A stretch of DNA of 10,208 nucleotides from CAZPZZ01 sp964591245 (lineage in GTDB: Bacteria; Acidobacteriota; Vicinamibacteria; Vicinamibacterales; UBA8438): positions 1-10,208 of the forward strand of contig CAZPZZ010000147.1 of NCBI GenBank assembly GCA_964591245.1. The letters run 5' to 3'. The notes below the pieces were generated by a model. The model was given only the letters and a program-made list of their open reading frames with translations. It did no database searches and was not told the origin of the DNA. Shown here one piece after another: positions 1-7,171 of the stretch (positions are counted from its first letter, which is position 1; every line of letters starts with the position of its first letter). The translations under genes and the position numbers were made by a program.

Positions 1-2
1 TC

Positions 3-1178
3 ATGCGGATGGGGGTCGAAGGGCCTGACGATCTGGTCGGCGGCTTTCCACGGACGCGGGAGGAGCTGTTCCAGTATCGCGCGCTGATTCTTGGCGGAAT
101 TGAGGCGAGTCATTTCACCCCGGATCAGCTCCGGATGATTGCCGATTTTGTCAGCGAACGCGGCGGCGGGCTGCTGATGCTTGGGAGCAGACGGTCGTTC
201 GCCGAGGGCGGATACGCTGGAACGCCTGTCGCTGACGTCTTACCCGTTGTACTGGGTGAGAGTATGGCCACGGAGGACGGGCGACCGGGGTTCTTCGTTG
301 AGACGGACGTCCGGCCGACGCGGGCTGGTGCGACCCATCCAGCCACGCAGATTGCCGAGACCGAGCAGGCGTCAGGGTCTCGCTGGCTTGAGCTGCCGCC
401 GATTACGCTGGTGAACGCGATTCGGGATGTGAAGCCCGGAGCCACGACGTTACTGACCAGCGGTGACGAGTCACTCGTCGTACTGGCGTTTCAGCGATAT
501 GGTGCCGGTAAGGCGTTGGCGTTCCCCGTCCAAGACTCCTGGATGTGGCAGATGCATGCCGATATCGATGTCGAGGATATGACCCACGAGACGTTGTGGC
601 GTCGATTGCTTCGATGGATGGTTGATGGTGTGCCAGATCAGGTGGCTGTGGACGTACTGACCGATCGCATCGAACTGGATGAGACGTTGCCTCTCACGGC
701 TGAGGTCGACGATGCGAACTACGAGGAGATCAACACGAGCCAAGTCTCGGCTTGGATTACCGATCCTGACGGGGAACTTCTTGAAGTGCCGATGGACTGG
801 ACGGCCGATCGGGATGGTGAGTATGGTGCGAGCTTCACGCCCCGGAAGGAGGGGCTATACGAGGTTCGGGTTGAGGCACTGAACGACGACGAACTTCTGG
901 GCACGGATACCGCTTTCCTGCGTGTGGCTCCGAGTGACGCGGAGTATTACGACTCGACATTGCGTGTGCCGCTGCTTGAGCGCGTGGCTGAAGAGACGGG
1001 CGGGCGGTTCTACACGGACCAGACGGTAGATACGCTCGTTGACGACGTGCAAATGGTTGGCGGCGGAGTCACCGTGGTGGAAGAGCGAGACCTGTGGGAC
1101 TCGCCAGGATTGTTAGCGCTCTTCCTGCTGTTGCTCATGGGAGAGTGGGGCTACCGACGGTCGAGGGGGTTGGCGTGA
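3..1178 (+). CDS. Putative GATase-like membrane protein, C-terminal part (5' truncated)
   Basis: The frame is open to the left edge, so the true start lies upstream; the ATG at position 3 is only the first codon visible. The first 90 or so residues match the pattern of the putative glutamine amidotransferase family (PF07090 type): GGFPRTREELFQY, then RALILGGIE, then GGGLLMLGSRRSFAEGGY. A later segment, YGAGKALAFPVQDSWMW followed by LWRRLLRWMVDG, is also typical of these proteins. Roughly residues 215-315 look like Ig-like beta domains. The C-terminus has one membrane helix (about residues 368-384) followed by a short basic tail, so the bulk should face the periplasm. No cysteine is present in the visible part, so there is no GATase nucleophile and amidotransferase chemistry is unlikely. 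Full-length relatives usually have N-terminal membrane helices and often a VWA domain, both expected upstream. The stop overlaps the next gene by four bases (GTGA). Confidence 0.85.
   Translation: MRMGVEGPDDLVGGFPRTREELFQYRALILGGIEASHFTPDQLRMIADFVSERGGGLLMLGSRRSFAEGGYAGTPVADVLPVVLGESMATEDGRPGFFVETDVRPTRAGATHPATQIAETEQASGSRWLELPPITLVNAIRDVKPGATTLLTSGDESLVVLAFQRYGAGKALAFPVQDSWMWQMHADIDVEDMTHETLWRRLLRWMVDGVPDQVAVDVLTDRIELDETLPLTAEVDDANYEEINTSQVSAWITDPDGELLEVPMDWTADRDGEYGASFTPRKEGLYEVRVEALNDDELLGTDTAFLRVAPSDAEYYDSTLRVPLLERVAEETGGRFYTDQTVDTLVDDVQMVGGGVTVVEERDLWDSPGLLALFLLLLMGEWGYRRSRGLA
1163..1169 (+). promoter_or_regulatory. Ribosome binding site favouring the GTG start at 1175
   Basis: GAGGGGG lies five bases before GTG 1175. 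The alternative ATG codons at 1199 and 1214 have no comparable purine-rich element. This site, plus the four-base overlap with the upstream stop, decides the start of the caspase-like gene. Confidence 0.5.
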
Positions 1179-2021
1179 CCTCTCGTATTGGCGCCGCGAT
1201 GGGACGATACGGGATGGCGGTCGTGGGAGCCCTCGTTCTGGTGGCGGCCCCGGCTTTTGGCCAGCAGACCCACGTCCTGGTCATTACCGGTCTGAGCGGC
1301 GATCCAGCGTACGCGGAGCAGTTTCACGGTTGGGCGACGACGTTCATCGATGCGGTGCACGATCGCTACGAGTTACCCGACGACAATGTCACCTATCTCG
1401 CAGAGGATACGGAACTGGATCCGGCGCAGATTGATGATCGATCCACGCGTGAGAACGTTGAAGAAGTGCTCGCCGCAATTGGCGACCGCGCGGAGCCGAA
1501 TGACCATGTGCTGGTGCTGTTGATTGGGCACGGGAGCTACCAGAATGGCGAGTCGCGGTTCAATCTCCCCGGACGGGACCTGACGGCGGGCGATTACGCG
1601 TTGTTGCTCGCGCCACTTTCGTCGCAACGTGTCTCATTCGTGAATGTTGCCACCGCGAGTGGCGGTTTCATCGAGGCGTTGTCGGGCGAGGGCCGTACCA
1701 TCGTTACCGCGACTCGCAGTGGGGGGCAGTGGAACGAGACCGTGTTCGGGGGGTATTTCGTCGCGGCGTTTGCCGATGGTGAGGCGGAGTCGGATCAGAA
1801 TCGTGATGGACGGGTGTCTGTGCTTGAGGCATTCGAGTATGCGGTTGCCCAAGTAGCACGTGCATACGAGTCTGATGGCAGGCTCCAGACCGAGCATGCG
1901 TTACTCGACGACAATGGTGACAAAGAGGGAACCCGTGAGCCAGATCCGCTGTCTGCATCGGCTGACGGTGTGCTCGCCCGGACACTCTTCATCTCGGCCG
2001 GAGATGGGGCCGGGGTGGCTG
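1175..2021 (+). CDS. Secreted caspase/legumain-fold-like protein lacking a catalytic cysteine (3' cut by assembly gap)
   Basis: The chosen start is GTG 1175, with GAGGGGG five bases upstream and a GTGA overlap with the previous gene. The N-terminus is a signal peptide: a hydrophobic stretch, VVGALVLVAAPAFG, with likely cleavage before or near QQ at about residue 30. The mature part opens with THVLVITGLSGDPAY and contains HVLVLLIGHGS, which matches the first strands and the catalytic-His motif of clan CD peptidases (His119). The place where the family has its Cys (DACHSGG-like) reads VATASGGF, so Thr160 stands where Cys is expected. The whole visible protein has no cysteine. Residues 207-218 (DQNRDGRVSVLE) fit a 12-residue EF-hand-like calcium loop. 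The gene runs into the 100-N gap after 282 codons, so the C-terminus is unseen. The fold assignment is by motif and is fairly secure; a non-proteolytic role is inferred. It may be an envelope binding partner of the neighbouring VWA proteins. Confidence 0.75.
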
Positions 2022-2121
2022 NNNNNNNNNNNNNNNNNNNNNNNNNNNNNNNNNNNNNNNNNNNNNNNNNNNNNNNNNNNNNNNNNNNNNNNNNNNNNNN
2101 NNNNNNNNNNNNNNNNNNNNN
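2022..2121. other. Assembly gap of 100 Ns
   Basis: Exactly 100 Ns, a length commonly used as a placeholder for a gap of unknown size. It interrupts the 3' end of the caspase-like gene and the 5' end of the DUF4159 gene, which lie in different frames on the two sides. The real missing length is probably greater than 100 bases, because it must hold the end of one gene and the start and most of the signal peptide of the next. Both edges are rich in G runs (2006-2020 and 2131-2150), which may explain the break. Confidence 0.97.
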
Positions 2122-2855
2122 TCCTGCTTGCGAGTGGGGCGGGCGTGGCGATAACGGCGGGTGACGACCGGGAGCCCGTCTCGGGGCCGGCGCGGTTCGA
2201 TGGACGGTTTGTGTTCGCGCGGGTTCGCTATGCAGATGGGTACGCTGGCGGTGGATTTGCCTATCGCCAGGATCTGCCATGGGCCCACGATTATCCGCGT
2301 GCCGAGCGCAACCTGATGCGGATTCTGGAGATGATTTCCTTCGTCGATCCGTATCTTGGAGAAGATGGTGGCACCATCTTGACGCTCGATGATCCGGCCC
2401 TGTTCAAATACCCCTTCGCCTACATGTCTGAACCGGGCTACTGGCATCTCTCTGAAGCTGAGACGGTCGGGTTGCGCAATTATTTGCGCAAAGGGGGAGT
2501 CCTCATCTTTGACGATTTTCACAGCGACCTGCACTGGAGCAACCTTGAGTCCCAGATGCAGCGCGTGTTACCCGGTTTGCACTGGATGCAACTCGATGCG
2601 TCGCATCCCGTCTACCACTCGTTTTTCGACATTGATTCACTGGACTTCGAAGAAGCGTATCCTGGCTACACTCCGATATTTTTCGGCTTGTTCGAGGGGA
2701 ACGACGTGAATGGTCGTCTCTTGGCTGTGGCAAACCACAATAATGATATCGGTGAGTACTGGGAGTTTGACGGATCCGGATGGTATCCGATCGATCTGAC
2801 CAACGAAGCATATAAGCTCGGTGTAAATTACATCATGTATGCGCTCACGCATTGA
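2122..2855 (+). CDS. DUF4159 domain protein (5' end missing in gap)
   Basis: The visible frame begins at 2124 and gives 243 residues to the TGA at 2853-2855. The first residues, LLASGAGVAITAGDD, look like the tail of a signal peptide, so the start lies in the gap. The rest is a good match to DUF4159: FVFARVRYADGY, then WAHDYPRAERNLMRIL, then a strand rich in aspartate (TILTLDDPALFKYPFAYM), then LRNYLRKGGVLIFDDFH, and the usual C-terminus KLGVNYIMYALTH. DUF4159 is thought to have a GATase-like alpha/beta fold without known enzymatic activity. In this gene neighbourhood it is a frequent companion of MoxR and BatA proteins and is probably periplasmic. No cysteine is present in the visible part. 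The family assignment is firm; the biochemical role is unknown. Confidence 0.85.
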
Positions 2856-2989
2856 TCGTGGCCCTCGTGGGGCTGGTGCAATGGAGTAGTGGACGCACAA
2901 GCATGGCAGACGGTTTCTCTCACGATCGGGGGGAGCCAGAAAATGGGCCTGGGGCCTGGCTAGCGGCGGAAGGAGAAGCGTACCCGTGA
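2852..2989 (+). CDS. Possible small ORF (45 codons) bridging DUF4159 and moxR
   Basis: Reading from TTG 2852 gives 45 codons ending at TGA 2987-2989. The start overlaps the DUF4159 stop by four bases (TTGA) and the stop overlaps the moxR start by four bases (GTGA), so the ORF would exactly fill the only space between the two genes. The product begins with a short hydrophobic run (IVALVGLVQW) and continues as a polar, Gly/Glu-rich tail with no recognised domain. Against it: there is no Shine-Dalgarno sequence before the TTG, TTG is a rare start, and an internal ATG at 2903 would leave only 28 codons. It could equally be an untranslated spacer carrying the moxR ribosome binding site. I do not recognise a family. 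Confidence 0.22.
   Translation: MIVALVGLVQWSSGRTSMADGFSHDRGEPENGPGAWLAAEGEAYP
2968..2975 (+). promoter_or_regulatory. Ribosome binding site of moxR
   Basis: GGAAGGAG ends ten bases before GTG 2986. It is the strongest Shine-Dalgarno match in the window and supports the GTG as the moxR start; the next in-frame ATG (codon 23, in LADRMKAG) has no such element. Confidence 0.7.
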
Positions 2990-4023
2990 ACGAATTCGCA
3001 ACTCAACCCACTGACCTGGAGAGTCCGGACGATATCGCGCTGGCTGATCGCATGAAAGCGGGCCGGCAGCAGATCCTTACAGAGCTGCGCAAGAAGATCA
3101 TCGGCCAACAAGAGGTGATCGATGAGACCTTGCTCACCCTGTTTGTGGGTGGAAACAGTTTGATCATCGGCGTACCAGGGTTGGCGAAGACGCTGCTCAT
3201 CCAGACGATGGCGGAGGTACTCGATCTCAAGTTTGCTCGCATACAGTTCACTCCTGACCTGATGCCGTCTGACATTACCGGTACCGACATCATCCAGGAA
3301 GATGCTGAGACCGGTGGGCGGAAGATGGTCTTTGCACCTGGTCCGGTGTTCACCAACATCCTCTTGGCGGACGAAATTAACCGTACTCCACCCAAGACTC
3401 AATCAGCGTTGCTTGAAGCAATGCAGGAGCATCGCGTTACGGTGCAGGGACGGACCTATACCCTTGAGGAACCGTTCTTTGTCTTCGCGACGCAGAATCC
3501 TATTGAGCTTGAAGGCACGTATCCGTTACCGGAGGCCCAGCTCGATCGGTTCATGTTTCATATCGTTATCCAGCACCCACCCGAGGACGAAGAATTGGAG
3601 GTCGTCCGAACGACGACTGGTCTTTCGGCACCGGATTACCAGCATGCGGTGACGGGTGAGGATCTCGTGGAGTTTCAGAGGTTGGTGAGGAAAGTGCCGG
3701 TTGCTGAGCCCGTCATGCGCTATGCCCTCAGTTTGGCCCGCACGAGCCGACTCAAGGGGGATGACGCACCAGAGTTTACGCGCAAATGGGTCGCCTACGG
3801 TGCCAGTGTGAGAGCTGCGCAGTACCTCATTCTTGGAGGGAAGGCCCTGGCACTTACCCAGGGGCGGTATCACGTGAGCTTCGAGGATATCCGGGCGCTG
3901 GCCCACCCTGTGCTGCGGCACCGTGTACTGCTCAATTTCCACGCCGAGTCGGAAGGCATCACGTCGGATCAGATCATTGATCAGCTGTTGGAAGCCGTTC
4001 CGCAACCGGCGTCCCAGATGTAG
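2986..4023 (+). CDS. moxR: MoxR family AAA+ ATPase
   Basis: A 345-residue protein, the usual MoxR length. It starts at GTG 2986, behind a strong GGAAGGAG. Motifs in order: KKIIGQQEVIDE (about residues 36-47); Walker A GVPGLAKT (62-69); Walker B NILLADEINR (124-133), followed by TPPKTQSALLEAMQE; sensor 1 FATQNPIELEGTYPLPEAQLDRF (about 167-189), with Arg188 in the arginine-finger-like position; and the C-terminal lid domain. MoxR proteins form cytoplasmic hexameric rings that use ATP to remodel or activate client proteins, usually through VWA-domain partners encoded next door. That is the case here, with a DUF58 protein and a BatA-like protein downstream. The gene ends with tandem stops TAG-TGA, and the DUF58 gene follows after 15 bases in the same frame. 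All catalytic motifs are intact. The client is unknown. Confidence 0.96.
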   Translation: MNEFATQPTDLESPDDIALADRMKAGRQQILTELRKKIIGQQEVIDETLLTLFVGGNSLIIGVPGLAKTLLIQTMAEVLDLKFARIQFTPDLMPSDITGTDIIQEDAETGGRKMVFAPGPVFTNILLADEINRTPPKTQSALLEAMQEHRVTVQGRTYTLEEPFFVFATQNPIELEGTYPLPEAQLDRFMFHIVIQHPPEDEELEVVRTTTGLSAPDYQHAVTGEDLVEFQRLVRKVPVAEPVMRYALSLARTSRLKGDDAPEFTRKWVAYGASVRAAQYLILGGKALALTQGRYHVSFEDIRALAHPVLRHRVLLNFHAESEGITSDQIIDQLLEAVPQPASQM

Positions 4024-4038
4024 TGACCGGGTGCTGAC

Positions 4039-4953
4039 ATGGCGACGGCTGACTCCACATCACCTGGTGCACGATTCATTGATCCGAAGGTTCTCGCTCG
4101 CGTTGGCAGCCTTGAACTGGCGGCGCGGTTTGTCGTCGATGGGTTTATCAACGGACTTCACAAGGCGCCGTATCTCGGGGTGTCGATCGACTTTGCCGAG
4201 CATCGTGGCTACATGCCAGGAGATGATATTCGCCGGATCGATTGGCGGCTCTTCGCGCGCACTGACCGCTTTTACGTGAAGCAATTCGAGGCGGACACCA
4301 ACACCAACTTTTCCGTGCTTTTCGACATTTCGAAGTCGATGAGTTTCGGGAGTCGAGGGTTGACGAAACTTGACTATGGTCGGTACCTCGCCGCGTGCCT
4401 CAGCTATTTGAGCACGAAGCAGCGTGACCGGGTTGGCGTCATCACCTTCGATAATGAGATCGTCGAACGCGTGCCCCCCTCAGCCAAGCATTTCGACGTG
4501 TCCTTGCACACGCTTGATCGCATGACTGCGGGACGGCCTGGTGCCCTGGGCCCACCCCTCTATAAAGCGACGGAGTTCTTCAAGCGGCGGAGTATTCTGG
4601 CGATCATCTCGGATTTTTACGAGGAGCCGCAGCGCGTGCTGGATGCGGTCAAACCACTTCGCTTCGCGGGTAATGACGTCATCCTTTTTCACGTGCTCGA
4701 CCCCGCGGAAGTGGATTTTCCCTACGATGAGTCCATCAGCTTCCAAGATCTTGAGACGGGGCGGAAGGTGCCCGTCGTTCCTGACAAGATGCGTGAGCAG
4801 TACCGGCAGCTGATACAAGACCACATCTCCGAGATTAGTCAACTCTGTAGCCAGAATCGAATTGATTACGCTTTCATGAACACGAAGATCCCGCTCGATC
4901 ACGCTCTATTCAAGTATCTGGCGATGCGGCACAAGCTCACGAAGGTGCGTTGA
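4039..4953 (+). CDS. DUF58 domain protein (VWA-like MoxR partner)
   Basis: A 304-residue soluble protein with no membrane segment. The DUF58 signature is clear: YMPGDDIRRIDWRLFARTDRFYVKQFE (about residues 58-84). It leads into a VWA-like strand with the MIDAS metal motif DISKSM (Asp96, Ser98, Ser100), and a second acidic site in IISDFYE (Asp192). In the MoxR systems DUF58 proteins are the cytoplasmic companion of the ATPase and are thought to link it to membrane VWA proteins. The ATG at 4039 is fixed by an in-frame stop at 4024. No Shine-Dalgarno sequence is visible in the 15-base spacer, so translation may depend on ribosomes finishing moxR. The stop overlaps the next start by one base (TGATG). 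Two cysteines (Cys120 and one in SQLCSQ) fit a cytoplasmic location. Confidence 0.94.
   Translation: MATADSTSPGARFIDPKVLARVGSLELAARFVVDGFINGLHKAPYLGVSIDFAEHRGYMPGDDIRRIDWRLFARTDRFYVKQFEADTNTNFSVLFDISKSMSFGSRGLTKLDYGRYLAACLSYLSTKQRDRVGVITFDNEIVERVPPSAKHFDVSLHTLDRMTAGRPGALGPPLYKATEFFKRRSILAIISDFYEEPQRVLDAVKPLRFAGNDVILFHVLDPAEVDFPYDESISFQDLETGRKVPVVPDKMREQYRQLIQDHISEISQLCSQNRIDYAFMNTKIPLDHALFKYLAMRHKLTKVR
4941..4947 (+). promoter_or_regulatory. Ribosome binding site favouring the ATG start at 4953
   Basis: GAAGGTG lies five bases before ATG 4953. It supports that ATG over the adjoining in-frame TTG at 4950, which would add only one residue. Confidence 0.45.
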
Positions 4954-7055
4954 TGTCCTTTCTTACTCCATTTTTTCTGGCCGCACTCGTCGGACTTGGC
5001 GTGCCTGTGCTGATTCATATGATTCAGCGGCAGCGCACCGAGTTGCTCGAATTTCCGTCGTTGATGTTCGTGCGCAAGATCCCGTTTCATTCGATGCGCC
5101 GTCAACGGATCAGGCACTGGTTGCTGTTGCTGCTCCGGTGTGCGGCGTTGGCGTTGTTGGTGGCGGCCTTTGCCCGTCCTTTCCTGCGGTCGAATGCGCT
5201 GGCTTCAGTCACCGGTGGGGCCCGAGAGGTCGTGGTCTTGATCGATCGTTCCTATAGCATGGGCTTTGGCGATCGGTGGGACCGTGCGCGAGCTGCTGCA
5301 CGTGGCATCGTGAACGATTTGGCGCCCGATGATCTCGCGACCGTGATTTTTTTCGATAGTGGAGCTCAGACGGAGTCGCGGTCAACGAACGATCAGGCGA
5401 GTCTGCTTGCCGCGATCAATCGAGCTGAGCTTGGCACGGCGACCACGCGTTACGGTTCCGCGCTCCAGCTTGCTGAAGGTGTTCTCGAAGATTCAGACCA
5501 ACCCGTACTCGAAGCAGTGCTCATAAGTGACTTCCAACAAGTTGGAGTCGATAGCGTCGCCAATATTCAGTTACCCGCTGGCACGATACTCACGCCCGTA
5601 CTCGTGGCGGGGGAGGAGACGACGGAGAACGTCAGCGTCGTTGGCGTTTCCGTGCAGCGGGATCGTTTTTCTGGTCGTGAACGCGCGGCAGTTACGGCGC
5701 GTGTGGCAAATCGTGGTGTGCAGCCGGTTGAGAACCTTCAGGTATCGCTCGAGCTGAATGGCTACGAGCTTGAGTCTGGTCGGGTGGCGATCGAGCCGAG
5801 CGGTGTGTCGAGTGTGACCTTTGCTCCATTCACGCTTGAGGATGCGGCCATGCCGGTGACGGTGCGGAGTGCAGACGACGCGTTGTTACCAGACAACGTG
5901 TTCCACTTTACGGTGTCGCCAGGAAATGTGATGCCCGTGCTGCTTGTCGGAAGTCCGGGTGCGGAAGACGCTGGGCTTTATCTGCAGCGCGCACTTGCCA
6001 TAGGGACGAGTCCGGCATTCGAGGTCACCACGCGATCGATCGACGAAGTCACTGTCGATGACGTGGACGCAGCGGCGGTGGTCGTGCTTAACGATGTCGG
6101 GTTTCCAGAGGGGCCTGTGGGTGCAGCCCTGACTGCATTTGTTGAGGCTGGTGGCGGCCTCTGGATAGCGCTGGGAGAGCGCGTCAGGTGGCCGGGTGAC
6201 AATCTCGAACTACTACCGGGGCCAATGGATGCTCCTGTGGATCGAGAGGGCCGTGGGGGGGGATTGGGGTATATCGACTACAGTCACCCTGTATTCGAGA
6301 TCTTCAGTTCGCCCAGAAGCGGTGATCTAACAACACCACGGTTTTTCCGGTATCGGCCCTTGACCGTAGGGTCAGAAACGGCAGTGTTGGCCCGTTATGA
6401 CAATGGGGCGGCAGCGCTTGCCGAGCACGTTGTCGGTGACGGACGGGTGCTCGTGTGGACGTCGAGTATTGATAGCTATTGGAACGATTTTGCACTCAAG
6501 GCGACGTACCTGCCTTTCGTACACAAGATCGTGGCGTACCTCGGAGAATATCGTGAACCGATGCCCTATTTGACGGCCGGGCAGGTGCTCGATTTGGCGC
6601 AGTATCCAGCGGCGACCACTCTCGATTTGACCGATGGTGACCTTGTCGTACGTAACCCGTCTGAGGATCGCGCTGCGGTCGGGACCGGAGGAAGGGATCT
6701 TTCGGAGTCGAGTGACCCTGGCATGCGATCAGGGTTCATCGATCTCGACGAGCAGGGGTTCTACGAGATTCGAGATCTCGCCATACCAGAGAGTGCACCG
6801 GTGACCGTGGCCGTCAATGTGGACTTGACCGAAGCGAATCTCGATCAGGTCGACCCACAGGAACTCGTGGCGGCGGCGACTGGCCGTGCGGCTGGGGATC
6901 GAGATGTTGGTGTCGGGCGTGAGCTGCGGTCCGAGGATCTGGAACGCCGCCAGACGCTGTGGTGGTACTTTCTCATCGGTGCCTTGGGGTTCCTTGCTAC
7001 AGAGACGGTCATCTCAAACAAGTTGTCTCGTACGGAGCTCGACCCGGATGATTAG
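4953..7055 (+). CDS. BatA-type membrane protein with VWA and GATase-like domains
   Basis: A 700-residue protein. The N-terminal BatA (aerotolerance regulator N-terminal) domain is obvious: MSFLTPFFLAALVGLGVPVL, then IHMIQRQRTELLEFPSLMFV, with membrane helices at about residues 5-23 and 56-75. Next comes a VWA domain with the MIDAS motif DRSYSM (Asp98, Ser100, Ser102), Thr around 164 and LISDFQ (about 190-195). A beta-rich CARDB/Ig-like region follows (about 225-320). A GATase-like alpha/beta region begins at VMPVLLVGSPGAED (about 326) and includes FVEAGGGLWIALGE (about 396-409). A last membrane helix lies near residues 668-686. The VWA and GATase-like regions lie between the second and third helices and should be periplasmic. 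The only cysteine (Cys63) is inside a membrane helix. The protein is probably the membrane partner of the MoxR/DUF58 pair. It is about twice the length of classic BatA, so I give no symbol. The start ATG overlaps the DUF58 stop by one base. Confidence 0.92.
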   Translation: MSFLTPFFLAALVGLGVPVLIHMIQRQRTELLEFPSLMFVRKIPFHSMRRQRIRHWLLLLLRCAALALLVAAFARPFLRSNALASVTGGAREVVVLIDRSYSMGFGDRWDRARAAARGIVNDLAPDDLATVIFFDSGAQTESRSTNDQASLLAAINRAELGTATTRYGSALQLAEGVLEDSDQPVLEAVLISDFQQVGVDSVANIQLPAGTILTPVLVAGEETTENVSVVGVSVQRDRFSGRERAAVTARVANRGVQPVENLQVSLELNGYELESGRVAIEPSGVSSVTFAPFTLEDAAMPVTVRSADDALLPDNVFHFTVSPGNVMPVLLVGSPGAEDAGLYLQRALAIGTSPAFEVTTRSIDEVTVDDVDAAAVVVLNDVGFPEGPVGAALTAFVEAGGGLWIALGERVRWPGDNLELLPGPMDAPVDREGRGGGLGYIDYSHPVFEIFSSPRSGDLTTPRFFRYRPLTVGSETAVLARYDNGAAALAEHVVGDGRVLVWTSSIDSYWNDFALKATYLPFVHKIVAYLGEYREPMPYLTAGQVLDLAQYPAATTLDLTDGDLVVRNPSEDRAAVGTGGRDLSESSDPGMRSGFIDLDEQGFYEIRDLAIPESAPVTVAVNVDLTEANLDQVDPQELVAAATGRAAGDRDVGVGRELRSEDLERRQTLWWYFLIGALGFLATETVISNKLSRTELDPDD

Positions 7056-7171
7056 CTTGTATGACAACACGTTGACCGGAGCGGACGGAACAGGAGCGAA
7101 GCCCCGATTCGTTCGGTGAAGAGTGGCCGGTAGAGTAAAATGAATTCTCCGGCAAGAATGAGGCCAAAACC
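7056..7171 (+). other. Intergenic spacer before the DUF4175 gene
   Basis: The 116-base spacer is the longest apparent non-coding stretch of the cluster in this window. I see no strong terminator hairpin and no convincing sigma-70 pair; TTGACC at 7072-7077 has no TATAAT-like partner at proper spacing. A 12-codon ORF (7140-7178, ATG behind GGTAGAG) overlaps the start of the next gene in another frame and could be a leader, but nothing else supports it. An internal promoter here is possible but not shown. Confidence 0.4.
7160..7163 (+). promoter_or_regulatory. Ribosome binding site of the DUF4175 gene
   Basis: GAGG lies eight bases before ATG 7172. An in-frame TAA at 7136-7138 with no ATG in between fixes the start here. 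Confidence 0.5.

Noticed and set aside
1094..1174. Upstream GTG extension of the caspase-like gene
   Set aside because: It would overlap the previous gene by 85 bases and put 27 residues ahead of a well-formed signal peptide; GTG 1175 has a better ribosome binding site and a four-base overlap.
2122..2164. Continuation of the caspase-like frame across the gap to a stop at 2164
   Set aside because: The frame after the gap in that register gives a short Gly-rich nonsense tail, and the same bases are coding for DUF4159 in another frame; the gap length is not reliable, so frames cannot be joined across it.
2934..2961. Inverted repeat AGCCAG / CTGGCT upstream of moxR
   Set aside because: Six-base stem with a 16-base loop, no U tract, and overlapping GGGCCTGG direct repeats that make chance pairing likely; not enough for a terminator or regulatory hairpin.
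7072..7100. TTGACC as a -35 element of an internal promoter before the DUF4175 gene
   Set aside because: No TATAAT-like sequence 16-18 bases downstream; GC-rich DNA gives such hexamers by chance.
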